A DNA stretch of 64,000 nucleotides, from assembly GCA_014871385.1 (NCBI GenBank), contig CM026422.1, forward strand, positions 23,429,014-23,493,013, in the 5' to 3' direction. This DNA is from Ceratodon purpureus (Eukaryota; Streptophyta; Bryopsida; Pseudoditrichales; Ditrichaceae). The stretch's first letter is position 1. Each line of letters begins with the position of its first letter. Made by a program: the position numbers and the translations under genes. Shown here piece after piece: positions 11,877 through 23,548 of the stretch. Under the pieces are notes generated by a model. The model did no database searches and was not told where the DNA came from. It saw nothing but the letters and a program-made list of their open reading frames with translations.

Positions 11877-14849
11877 TCCAAATTCTTGACAAAGAAGACA
11901 AATATTGGACGACTTTAGAAATAAGTCTTTTGTGTACTCTACATGCAAAGGATGCAAATCTTAACACAGTGTACACATATCTTCAAAGAGGTGCTACAAA
12001 CATCTGAAAGTAGATTGAGATGCTACAAACGTTAGGAAGTACAATTTATCTCCAATGAAAATTCTGCTGTATAGTAAACTCTTTTCATTGAAAGACATCC
12101 TACTGAAATATATCTGGTTTGGTTTGGAATGAAGAGTCTCAGCACTAACCCATTTCATGATGTAGCAACCTAGCGAACTTTTTATTGCCATGATAGAATT
12201 TGAGTGACTTTTGGAGCTGCCACAGGCATCTTCCCTCAAGTCCTCACACATCATGGGACCAGTTACAAATTGCTTTGACCGACAGGCAAATCAAAAGGTT
12301 CCCCGTTTTACCCACTTTTTACTCCATGTCTTCTTCGTGGAGTTGGGTGAACACTGCACTTTGAAAGCTATTTTCCATCAAATGGCATTCGGGGGAAAAA
12401 TAATACAGTGAATTCTAAACTACAGAACATCTCAGAAAGAATTGAAATGATCAAAGTGAAGTAAAGAACCTAAATGCAATTCAAAAATTAGAAAAGAACT
12501 ACCTCTTTATAAGACGAGTGTGAATCACAATGCAGTAGAACACGAATATTGGTCAGGTTATGACCGGGTCCCATTGGTGAAGGGATTGCAGAAGTGCAGA
12601 CGGAAATGACATGTGGTATTCGTTAGACTATGTGGTGGGGTTGCATAAAACAGGAAAAAAAAAAAGTATTGCTGATTTGATCCTTGTGGCTTGCAATTGG
12701 GCTCCAAGGGTGAGGGAAAGTCCGGATACAATGCTTTTCCTCTTTCCCGAGTGTAGTACAACTTGTACCGTGGTGACATATATATATAGGTAACTCTGGT
12801 AAGTTTATTACCAGCGTGAATAAAGTGCCCGTTAATCTGTAAGAGTGCTGTTTGTAGGCCGTGTGGCCTACTCAGACTCTTCTAACCGTGGTGACAAGAC
12901 AGTCATGGTTATATATTGGGAGTGAGCCTTTAGATATAATCTACACTTGCAATTTGTGTTACCTTCATCGAAGCACAGGTTTATGAGGTTTATGAGGTTT
13001 GAGCATTCTTCACTAGCTAGGAACATTATTGTACAGGATACTCGATGACTCACAATTTGAAGGAATGTACAGGAAGTGCATCTCTACTATCAAATCTACA
13101 CTCTTCATTGTCTCAAGTGTGGACCATGTAAATTCAAAACTATATGCAATATTGTTCTTGACAATCATAGGCGGTGTTCTTCAAAATTACAGCTGTGTCC
13201 ACTCACAAGTTGATACTCACATTAGTGAGTGTTCACAGTGATTTTGAACTATGTATTGATATAAATGTTATTGAAGATTATACCGCATGTTCTTCTTGTG
13301 TAATTCCTTCAATGATGATACACCCACACTGATTTGCTTTCCTGATGTTGGTATTTGTCACCTTCCTATGTTTTGTTCAAGTTAATCAAAATCCAATAAT
13401 GAATAATTTCTATGTGAAATTTGTAATTGAGAGGGTTCTAGAATGTTCTCTGTTCATCCTTGAGATGCCACAATTATAATACTGTGCACATCACTGTGTG
13501 TTCTTACTTGTTTTATGTGATGCAATGATAGACGAAGAAATGCTGTGTCACATGGGCTTGTCTCTTTCAATATGGTGGTGAGGTTCACTGTGGAAATTGA
13601 AGTCAGGACTTTGCAGCACTAGACTGCAACCACACTTGTAACTTATTATGTTTGTCATCTTTTGCAGATAACTTCTGGTCTATTGAAAACAACTTGTTTC
13701 AGTCAGCTACATTGGATTAACATACAAGTATGGCCAGGTGCTGATCCCGTGTAATAGTGCCCCTGTGAATATCATTTTCAAATGTTACTTTGAGGCTATC
13801 CTTCTGGATCCAATGAACCAAAATGTAATCCTGGAAAATTTAGTGTTGAACTAGCTATTACAATTTTTGTGAGAAAAATGTTAGTCAGAGTGAAAGAGAA
13901 GGAGGACGTACAGAAATGTAAGGCCTGTACCAGTGTATTGTGTGTTGCTATGAAGTACATGTAATTATCAACTTGCAGTGAAAATGCTTTGCAGAGAAGA
14001 TTGGTGCTCTTGCATGCCCAAATCCCAATGACCTGCTTGGGTGCAAGCACTAGACTTGTGAAAAATACATTCATAAACAAATGTAATGAAATTCCATCGC
14101 AGAAGATTTGTGATATTTTCATCAAGAAAAATGTCATTCAAATTCAATGCATGCACTCCTTTCATTTGAAGGTTGTTTTTCAAATAAATGGCTAACTTAT
14201 ATGTTTATTTTTACATTTGGCTTAAAGGCTTCCCGCTCAAACTTTAGCACACTGATGAGAGCTCTAAGTTACAGTATGTAACCATAAGTAACTTATGCCA
14301 AAGAACTTTGTGCAGTGGAGTTTTTTGCCGGAGAATAAAGTGTCCAAACAAAAGCCACAGCATGGAAGTTCTCCATCATTAGAGGACTGGTTTGAGTGCA
14401 AAGCACTACACATGGATGTTAGAAGAGGCTTCTTAGTTCACATGCTCCTCATGTTGGCATATTTCATCACCACCACGGTTCCAAAAAGTATTAATAGCTA
14501 GCCATAGCAGCCCCAAAGTGAGGCATGGATATCTGCTGCACGTGTGTACTTTCACAAAAGAGGAACAATAAAACGATTAAACTCCTTGCACACAACAGTG
14601 TTCCCGCAGAAGGATTTTTACACATGTTCCAGGCTTGCAGCATCATCACTATTTGTACAACAAACATATTAGTAAACGCATTCCACACTTCTCATTCCCA
14701 CAAAAACCACTCAATTGACGGTGAAACTCCCAGAGACTCACACATGGGGCAAAACAATATTTCTTGATTGGAAAATAAGTTAGCTTCAGTTCAGTCCCAT
14801 ATGCAGTGAGAACATTCTAGAAATAGATTCATATACCTTCTGTCCCAAA
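11877..14849. other. Intergenic, no gene seen
   Basis: Mixed composition, slightly less AT-rich than its surroundings. Overlapping ORFs on both strands at 13796-14195 and 14295-14767 have no recognised motif and no clear introns. A perfect 7-bp stem hairpin (gtaggcc gtgt ggcctac) lies near 12854-12871. I cannot support a gene. Confidence 0.45.
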
Positions 14850-14853
14850 TTAA

Positions 14854-15789
14854 CCCCTAAAGATCCAAGGTGTTTTGGCACTTCCAAAATTGAAAACTGC
14901 AGATTTTGACCACCCTATGGAAATTGATGTATGTTTCCAATAAAATTTGCTATTCTAGGATTTCCAACCGTAAGATCTTCAACCTCACTACTTGCACTAA
15001 CACCATGTCAAATTTCAACTATTGGATCTTTACCATTTGTGAGATTATAACGTTCAAAGTTTACTGTTTTTTTTTTTTTTTTTTGGCTTTCCTCGAAACG
15101 CATAGTCCAAATGGTGCCAAGGGAGACTTGATGATTGTTACCTCAAACATTTTGCTCATATTTTTTTCCATGTAGGTAACTAAGTTGGCTACCTCTATGC
15201 AAAATTTTGAAGACTTATTTTGATTTTTTGGCCTTCATGCAAATTATTTTCCAAAAGCAGGTACAAAATTGTCAATATGGTAAAACTTAAATAACATTAA
15301 ATTTTTTTGGTTTGGAAAAATAGTGAACGGTGAAAAGTTACATCTATGAGTTTTTAAATTTTGGAAGAAAAAAAATTTGAAAAATTCCTAAATCTCAAAT
15401 TTTGACAATTTTTGAAAGGAAGAATTGTAAAATTACAGAAAACTTTGAAGCTTGTTCATGTAATTTTTGGAGGCTGCCCTTGTCAAATTGGTAAACTTTT
15501 TGGCTTGGGTCACTTTGGTTTTTGAGGTAAGGATTTGGTTATGAACATAGTTTTTTTAAAAAAAATTGAAAAAAACCTAATTTTAAACTGCCCGTTTTGG
15601 ACTTGAAACCTAAAATTTCTATTAGAAGGTTCTAAAATTGGAATTTGACTTTGAAAATTTTACCACGTACACCTTGCGGTAAAGGGAGCATCCAATAAAA
15701 ATATTAGGCAAAAATATTACTTTTAACCTCTTCAACTAGGCTGCCCGAAATAGAAAAAACCCAAATCGGGTTTCCTGGACCTTTAAGGG
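14854..15789 (+). mobile_element. TTAA-flanked non-coding element, subfamily A, copy A2
   Basis: 936 bp between TTAA at 14850-14853 and TTAA at 15790-15793, ends CCCCTAAAGATCC and ACCTTTAAGGG. The first bases resemble the published piggyBac terminus (CCCTAGAAAGAT). The flanks match an adjacent tandem copy at about 15895-16025 that lacks the element, giving a probable empty site. Confidence 0.85.
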
Positions 15790-15793
15790 TTAA

Positions 15794-16030
15794 AAACCTC
15801 CAAAGCCACATAGTTAAATCGGTTGTCCAACTATATAAAGCGGAAATAGCTTTTTCTTATTTGAAATAAGGTTTATCGCTATCCCAAATTCAGGAACATT
15901 TGTGGTGAGAACATTATACACATAGTTTCATATCCATTGTATTCCAAATTAAACACCTTAAAAATCACATAATTAAACCGGGTGTCCAAGTATATAAAGA
16001 GGAGATAGCTTTTTCTCATTAGAAAAAAGG
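15794..16030. repeat. Tandem duplication flanking element A2
   Basis: The sequence around 15805-15862 (cacatagttaaatcggttgt..tatataaagcggaaatagct) recurs with about 85% identity at 15965-16022. The part left of A2 (14805-14849) matches 15910-15956. So one repeat unit is split by A2 and the next is not. No gene is evident. Confidence 0.7.
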
Positions 16031-16409
16031 GAAAAAAGGTTTATCACCCCAAGTTTGATACCCACCCATCTGACGTGGCTGACGCCTGTGAGCCAAACAA
16101 CAAAGGCAGCCCAAGGACCACAAAATTAAAAAAATGAATAGAACCACCCACACTATGGGAGCCTGCGCACCAATCACCGGGCAGAAGAATCCTAACAGCG
16201 CGGCCTTAGAGCCCCCAAGGGTCATAGGCCCGGATCATTGCCCACCGGCAGGGACCCTATAAGCGCTTTCTATACCTGTCCTAGATTCTGAGTCTCCGAC
16301 GTCAGACCTCGGGTCTTGCGAATTTGGTCCTAGAATCTAGTACGTTTTGAGATCCCCGGGCTCCCCCTTCAATGCCCTAGGTCTCCCCCAGACTCTAGTC
16401 AATCCACTA

Positions 16410-16702
16410 CTCCCTCTGTTTCTGAAAGAAATGGTGTTTTCCATTTTAGGCCGGGATTAAGTACAGTGACGCCGCCTTGACTCTGTAAATGCATCAGCTG
16501 CCAACCTGCTAAGCTGCCATTAAAATAAACTTTCTGAAATTCAATCAAGCAATCAGCTGGTGTCACCTTGCTGATTTCAGGTTCATGGCAGGTTCCTCCT
16601 TTAAATTCTTGACGGTGGACTTCCTAGTAATGATGAAACCATTGTTTCTTTGTGAAACAAAGACTTTGTGGAAAACACCATTTCTTTCAGAAACAGAGGG
16701 AG
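16410..16702. mobile_element. Stowaway-like MITE (Tc1/mariner type)
   Basis: 293 bp with inverted ends of about 34 bp beginning CTCCCTCTGTTTCTGAAAGA and the exact inverse at the right end. It is flanked by TA at 16408-16409 and 16703-16704. CTCCCTCYGT ends with a TA duplication are diagnostic of plant Stowaway MITEs. The long, nearly perfect ends suggest a fairly recent insertion. It has no coding content. Confidence 0.93.
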
Positions 16703-16704
16703 TA

Positions 16705-18386
16705 CCTAATAGTCCTTTTTCCCTTTCCTGGCTTTTGCCAGATGGCTACATTTCTACCCATCCTGGGTATTGGGTTTGTAAAATGATTTTGTGTTCCACC
16801 ATTTGTTTCCAAAAGTAAGTAAACAAATAAGTAAGTTTTTTTGGGGGTATTTTGGGGTTATTGTAGTTAGGAGTTATTAACATGTGAAATAGTGTGGATG
16901 AATTTTTGTTGGATGGATGACATACTAGTGAGTTTGAATGAGAAATTAGGTTTTGTTAGAAGAGTAGTCATAGGATTGGTGATAGTTTGGTCATTATCAT
17001 TTCTAGGCTCTCAAATTCTGAAAATTAGGACTATAATGTATAAAAGTTGAAGATCCGAAACTATCGTAAGTATCCTTATTGTGTTGATTCTAAATAGGTA
17101 AGCTTTTAAGATAAGAAGGAAACACACAAATCTTAGAATCTTATTAAATCATAGTCAAATGCAAGTTGAGTGGTTCATGATGACCACATTAATAGATAAT
17201 TAAGTATTGAGTTCAAGTTGAATTTCAAATAACATTGATTGTTCATAGAATGTTAGAAAAAATTGGTTTAATATCTAAAAAGGAGTTGGATTTAAAATTA
17301 TTAAAACCAATATTCTCTTGACAATGGTTAGCAATCATTAAAAATTCTTTCAAATTTAAATGCACATACTCGCGTATGTCACCTTATTATTTTACAACTC
17401 CATTAATTCGCTAAAGACTCAGGTTTAATTCTAAGAATTATGTTTCCAGTAAATTCAAACATCTCACTAAAAGACAATTTCAAACCAGTTCCTCCATCTG
17501 CAACCTCCAGAATTCTCCAACCACGGTTACAGTAAATCCTTACACCTAAACCCAACACTGTCTGCATAACTACACACACACATCCGCCCCCCTAAAATCC
17601 ACGGATTCCATAGATCCCATAACCTCCATATAAATCGCCAAACTCCACCATCTACCACATCCCTAGATACCCAACCTCCACAATCACCTTAAACTCTGTC
17701 GGCAATGCCACAGTTCTTGCGGTGTGGGAAACAGCACAAGCAAACTTCAGAGCACAAAAATAATCCCAAGTCATGACAATTCATGACAAAGAATTCCAAG
17801 TCATCACTATTCATGACAATTCATGACAATTTATACCAATTCATGACAATTTATACCAATTCATGACAATTTATACCAATTCATGACAATTGGGACTCCA
17901 CAGCCTGCAACATGCAGTAAGTCCAGTACGTACTGCAACCCATGCATTTAATGCTGCATGCAAACAAGGACACCGTACGTAGCTGAAACCACTCCAAATT
18001 AACTTCACCTTCCTAATCCAACAATGGTTGAGGCAACCATCTCCACTGCATCAACATGTTATTAACACAACACTGGTTTATAACTTGGGACTTTCATCAA
18101 AGTCACCACTTTGAACCAGAATACATCATGATCTAAATCTTGAGAAATGAGAAGTCTAAGAGTTTATGAGAAATGTTTGACATATTTAGTGATTCCTGCA
18201 TGGTAGTGCATGTTGTGGGAGGAAGAAGACTGAAGTTTGGTTTTTGAGATGATGAGGTTTTTGCAGAGAGGTTATGGTTTTTCGGAGGTTTGGTGTGGGT
18301 GTACGGTTGCAGGGAGTGGTGTGTGGAGGTGAGGAGGTTGGGTTGAATGGATAGGGTGGAGATGGGGAGGAATTAGGAGTGAGGAG
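16705..18386. other. Upstream region of the GPAT9 gene
   Basis: No ORF of interest. It contains the 20-bp tandem repeat at 17813-17890 and a short (ac)n run near 17568. The promoter and 5' UTR of the acyltransferase gene must lie in its right part, but I cannot assign a start site. Confidence 0.4.
17813..17890. repeat. 20-bp tandem repeat
   Basis: aattcatgacaatttatacc repeated about 3.5 times, preceded by less regular copies of 'tcatgacaattcatgac' from 17772. Short minisatellite about 0.5 kb upstream of the GPAT9 start. Confidence 0.85.
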
Positions 18387-18440
18387 ATGCAGTGGGAGGT
18401 GGAGGGTGGTGAGGAGGAGGAGGAGGGGGTGGAGGTGGAG

Positions 18441-21400
18441 ATGGGGAGGAGCCGTGGGGAGGTGATACGTGAGGACGATTTTCTCGGTGGTCATGGGCCG
18501 GAGGAGGCAGCTGGGCTTGCGGATGCGTTTCGTGATGAGAAGATGCAGTTGTAGGTTATCTTCTTCGATGTGGTTTTCATGTTGGTTTTTTCTTTCTGTT
18601 GCGTTTCTTGGTGTCTGTGTGTTTTTCTAGGGTGTTTTGGAGTTCATGAAGATGGTTATCGTTTCGTTTTGGATGTGGGTTACTGGTTCATGAGGTGTGG
18701 TTTAATTCGTGGTGGTTTCAGGCGAGACTTGTTAGACATTTCTCAAGTTCTCAGTGAAGCCGGGAGTGCCATTATTGATGTGAGTGTGTTTCTCTGTTGC
18801 TCATGTTTTGGATTTGGAACTGCTTTTGTTGTGAAGATGTTTTTTTGTCATAGAGGTTATTGTTATGTGAGTTGGGGTTTATAGTTGTTGAATTTTGAAT
18901 TGAGTTGAAATTAGAGGTTGTTTGATTTCGGTTTCTGAAGCGCGGTGTATGATATGTGCAGGACTCTTTCACTAGATGTTTTAAGTCGAATGCTCCGGAG
19001 CCATGGAATTGGAATATCTATCTGTTTCCACTTTGGGTGATGGGAGTGATCATTCGCTACTTCATTCTGTTTCCCTTAAGGTTTTATTCTCACTGGGTTT
19101 TCATTGAGCATTTGCTAGGGTTTATTGGCATGGCTATGTCAGTTACATGCTGAATGTACACATCGGCTTGCAATAGAAGCTGTGTTGATTGTAAGTTATT
19201 TTCTTATTCATGAAGGCGTTTTTTTTGTTTTGATCATTGAGCTGATTGGTTGGAGTGTACAGGGTCATTCTTCTGGCAGGAGGCTGGATAATATTTCTGG
19301 GATTGTTCTTCCCTCTGCATGTGGCCTTGAAAAATCACGACAATGCCAGACGTCAAGTTGAGGTTCGATGTTTAACGTGAGGTTTTGTGCTCGAATATTT
19401 GCCAGATTAAATGATTGTAATTGTTTCAATCTTTATAGTTCTTATAGAAAAGGAAACTTGAGAAGCAGAATTCTAACGTTCCTTGTTATTTTACAGAGGG
19501 GCTTGGTGGAGTTTATATGTAGTGTGTTTGTGTGCTCATGGACCGGCATCATCAAATACCATGGGCCACGGCCAAGCCCACGTCCCAAGCAGGTTGATCA
19601 TTTCTCCAAATTTCTGTTGCCGGTTGTGGACAATCGCTAGCCGAGAGTTCATGCCGATGTTAAGAGAGCTAGTGTGGCTGCGGCAAAAGGGGGATAACAC
19701 ATCTGATTATGGCTTTGATGCTCGAGGAGCACTGTGCAAGATAACGCATGTTTAGGGTAGTTCGATCGACTTGAAAACTCGCATGGTATTTAATACCAAT
19801 TTTTTTGGGCATCTTGCAGGTGTTTGTGGCAAATCATACATCTATGATTGACTTCATCATATTGGAGCAAATGACTGCTTTCGCTGTAATTATGCAAAAG
19901 CACCCAGGATGGGTAGGTAAGTTGCATTCTCCCACGATTTGGTTTATCCTACTGTAACAGATTTCTACATCATGCCATTGAACAATTCGGACACTTCGTT
20001 GTGGGTGGTTCACAGCTTCAATTGGTTTATCCGTCAGCGGTTGGTTTGATTTGGTGCCATTAGCATAAACCAGGATCATGATGGCTTATTGACAGGGTTT
20101 CTGCAAACAACCGTTCTGGAAAGCCTGGGCTGTATATGGTTCAACCGGACGGAAGCCAAAGACCGGCAAATTGTTGCACAGAAGTAAACTCTTTCTCTTC
20201 GTTCAGCTATGTCATCAGCTAGAGTTCCTTACTTTTATGATTATGTCTGGGTTCAAACATCTGAAGCCGTTTCTCACACGCAGACATAATTTCTCTCATT
20301 AGCATATAAAAAGTTTTGACCTAAGACTTGCGCATGTTGTTGCAAAATTGTTTATCTCTACTCGGTACAATTGTGGAAGCCAGGGGCTGTGGGAAAGTGG
20401 GGACAATTCATTGCTCTCATTTATTCTACTTATACAAGTCAGTAAAGAGTCCGGACTAGGACCGCATGCAGCGTCACCTTGGCATCAAGTAGACAATATT
20501 GAGGCAAGTGGGTGTGTCTTCATTACAGGCTGAAGAAACACATTGAAGACCCAGACTCAAACCCCCTACTGATCTTTCCCGAGGGCACATGTGTCAATAA
20601 CGAATACACTGTCATATTTAAAAAGGTATTATCTCTCCCCTGGAAAAAGCTGATGTGAAAGAATTATTTTTGTGTATGATGACACTTCATATGTTTGATG
20701 CTCCAGAAAATTCCTTCTAAGAATGTGAACATACTCGTTAGTGCTGCATTCGCCAGGTAATTAGGGAGAGGAATTTCATCTGGATGGAGCACTGATTGCG
20801 TTTCTGTAACGTGTGTGAAGCCTGGTTTACCTTCTTTAGTTTATGCATAATGTGAGTTCATGTGATGTTTACATCTCCAAGTAATTTTACCTCAGTGGAG
20901 TGCTGGAACTAGAGATGTACCATTGTAAAGTATTTTCCTCCTCTAATTTGTTCAGAAACTGAGAAACTTGTTTAAACAATTGATATATGAAGTTGTTGTC
21001 AAATATGTACGATCGATGCACAGGGCGCGTTTGAGCTTGACTGTATGGTGTGCCCGATTGCGATTAAGTACAACAAGATTTTTGTGGATGCGTTTTGGAA
21101 CAGCAAGAAGTAAGGCACTTCACCTCATGATTGTACTAAATATTTTTTCGTGAATTTCGCAGCTCACAGAGAAATTGTGTATGTTGTATAAGATTCGCAT
21201 TCTCTTGACAACATTACAAGCCTTATTTCTGATAAATTTGTCTGTCTGTGCACAGACAATCATTTACAATGCATTTGATGCGCTTGATGACGTCTTGGGC
21301 GGTTGTGTGTGATGTCTGGTACTTGGAACCCCAAACACTGCGTCCGGGTGAGACCCCAATTGAGTTTTCTGAAAGGTGAGTTCGAAGTTTTCACTTGATG

Positions 21401-22017
21401 CTTTTCAACTTTCAAGTGAGCTTTGAGATGTTCCTTGAGTTTCTTACCTAGAGATATATTTGTCTGTTCATGAAAGCACACAAATCGTATAGTGATGCAT
21501 TTGATTGTCGATCATCCTGTTGATTACTGCTTGCACACTGTAGCTTGAGCAGCTTGCTGAGCTTGCTCTCATTGTTTGTTACAGGGTGCGTACCTTGATT
21601 GCAAAAAGGGCTGGAATAAAAAAGGTTCCCTGGGATGGTTACCTCAAATATTATCGACCAAGCCCAAAGATCACAGATAAGAAGTAAGCGATGTTGTATT
21701 TCTTTATGCATTTCATTATCCCTCAGGCCATACATGGAATGTTTTGTGTACAACTTGTGTATGTGCAGACGAAAGCGAAGTCAGAGGAAGAATTTCAGTG
21801 TGGTCCTACTTGTGCTTGTCTAATATTTCTTTCTTTGATGAATCACACATTTGCGGTACTAAGTTATTCCTTTTTGAATTGCTTCAAAGGTTCGATTCCA
21901 AGTCCATACCCCTGTCAATTGATCTGTGACTAATTCCCTCTTGTTACCTGTTTCAGACAACAAGGTTTTGCAGAAGCTGTGGTGAGAGGGCTGGAAGCAA
22001 GCAAACAAACACAATGA
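18441..22017 (+). CDS. GPAT9: Glycerol-3-phosphate acyltransferase 9 (GPAT9), ER
   Basis: Transfers an acyl group from acyl-CoA to sn-1 of glycerol-3-phosphate, the first step of ER glycerolipid and seed-oil synthesis. Twelve exons with GT-AG introns keep one frame: 18441-18550, 18722-18779, 18962-19080, 19263-19362, 19497-19592, 19820-19916, 20096-20183, 20529-20625, 21024-21109, 21256-21375, 21585-21683, 21957-22017. The product is 376 residues, equal to Arabidopsis GPAT9. Acyltransferase blocks: NHTSMIDF (His167, Asp172), GCIWFNR (205-211), FPEGT (239-243), VCPIAIKYN. Hydrophobic segments lie at about 72-120. An in-frame ATG at 18387 would add 18 mostly acidic residues; I prefer 18441 because the length then matches the family. 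All catalytic motifs are intact, so the gene is probably functional. Its last exon has a stray copy at 29208-29268. Confidence 0.93.
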
Positions 22018-23548
22018 CTGGGCAAACTCAAAAGGATTATCCCTTCGACGTGGTTGCGTAACAGCACTTCGGTGAATCACTTACGACTCGCTTGAATCAC
22101 AACAGACCAAGTGATATTTTGCTCAATCGAGGACCTCCACTCCTCACTGGATACAAACTCTCTGCTGCTGTTCAAATTTGTATTTCTAAATCAATCAGAA
22201 TGCTTATGTACCAACTGAATCTTCGATTTGTCTCCGACACTCCAATCCATACTCTTGCGTAAAAACAACGCCGACATGCGTATCATCCATCAGCTCCTAA
22301 CGCACTAATCTAAGAAGAAGCCTGCCAGAATCTCCTCTTCAATTCAAAGTTGTAGCTCTCATATTGCATCAAGCTCACAATTATCCAAAACCCTGCAGGA
22401 TCCATCGCTGGTATCGAAATCACAACACCCACCCATGACAACCACACTCTTCTACAACCATGTATGCTTCCCAGCAACAAAAACACACGACTACAATCAA
22501 AGATCACCCAGACAATGAGACAGATCGACATATAAAATACTTCCGGAATGAGCACGTATGACCTTTCCAATTACCAAGAGAGCCTGTTTGGACGCCCAAC
22601 AGTTCCAACGAAGAGACTGTTTATCTCCCCAAGTTTCATCGACTGCATTATAATCTTCCCAAATGCGCTTCCCAATCACAGACACTAAACATGTTCTGGA
22701 AGCTCACTCTGCATTAACTGCTCCACTGCAAAGCCGGCCTACAAGTTAGTGAACTAGGTTTTGGGTTTCCGGGCAAACTAATGTTGGCTGCGGTGCGTTA
22801 GGGCTTGGAAGACGAACCTCGAGGTTTGTGGCATAAGATAATCATATCATCAATCCAGAGAATCATGTAAGCATTGTTTTTTCTGAGTATCTCTCTTGTC
22901 GGATATGCTGGCATGATGTATGTGCATCGCATTACCAATTGAGTGAGTCAAGTCAGAGTGGATTGTGCCAAGACGCAAGAGGAGTTCGCATTTTGAGGGG
23001 TTCCACCATAGCTCGTACATCCGGGTAAACATAACCTTTCTTGAGTTTTTTCATCTTCTTCTTCTTCGGGATGAACTCAGACTGATCATTGCCGAATGGG
23101 GTCTGTTTTTGTCATGATGAGCGCCGGATTTTGTTATGTCAGCTTCGATGTGATGGAGGTCGATCTGGGTTCTCATCATGGGTGCAGTGGTGTGGTGATT
23201 GGTTTTTCACATGAGTGAAGATGTTGATTGAGTTCTGAGTTCTGCAATTTCACTCAGTCAGTGATGTTGATCATGTGATGTTCCTCTTTAGGGTTTAACA
23301 AGCAGTGGAGACTCCGAGTGTTGGTTTCGGTGTGCATGTGTGTGGAGAGGCTTGTTAACTTTGAGGTGTGGTTAGGGTTCAGATGTGGGTTGCAGGGATT
23401 AATGGGGGGTGAGGGAGATGGGTGACGGTTTGGTGAAGTGTTTCGTTTCGGTGAGGGGTTAGGCTGTTTGTTTGACTGTGAAGGAGGTGTTGAGGAGCAT
23501 CGGGCATTGGGAGGATTGGGTCCGGGAGGAGATTTGGGAGTGGGCAAG
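22018..23548. other. Intergenic between GPAT9 and the PHD gene
   Basis: No gene supported. ORFs at 22310-22685 and 22850-23032 (-) lack known motifs. The right end (about 23040-23548) is T/G-rich and probably includes the 5' UTR of the PHD gene; an open frame in phase with that gene extends up to 23438 without an ATG. Confidence 0.45.

Noticed and set aside
18186-18494. 102-codon minus-strand ORF rich in Pro/Leu/Thr
   Set aside because: Antisense to the purine-rich 5' end of GPAT9; simple-sequence bias explains it.
22850-23032. WNPSKCELLLRLG as a reverse-transcriptase fragment
   Set aside because: Only one short similarity to the NPSKCE motif, no neighbouring RT blocks, in a 60-codon frame.
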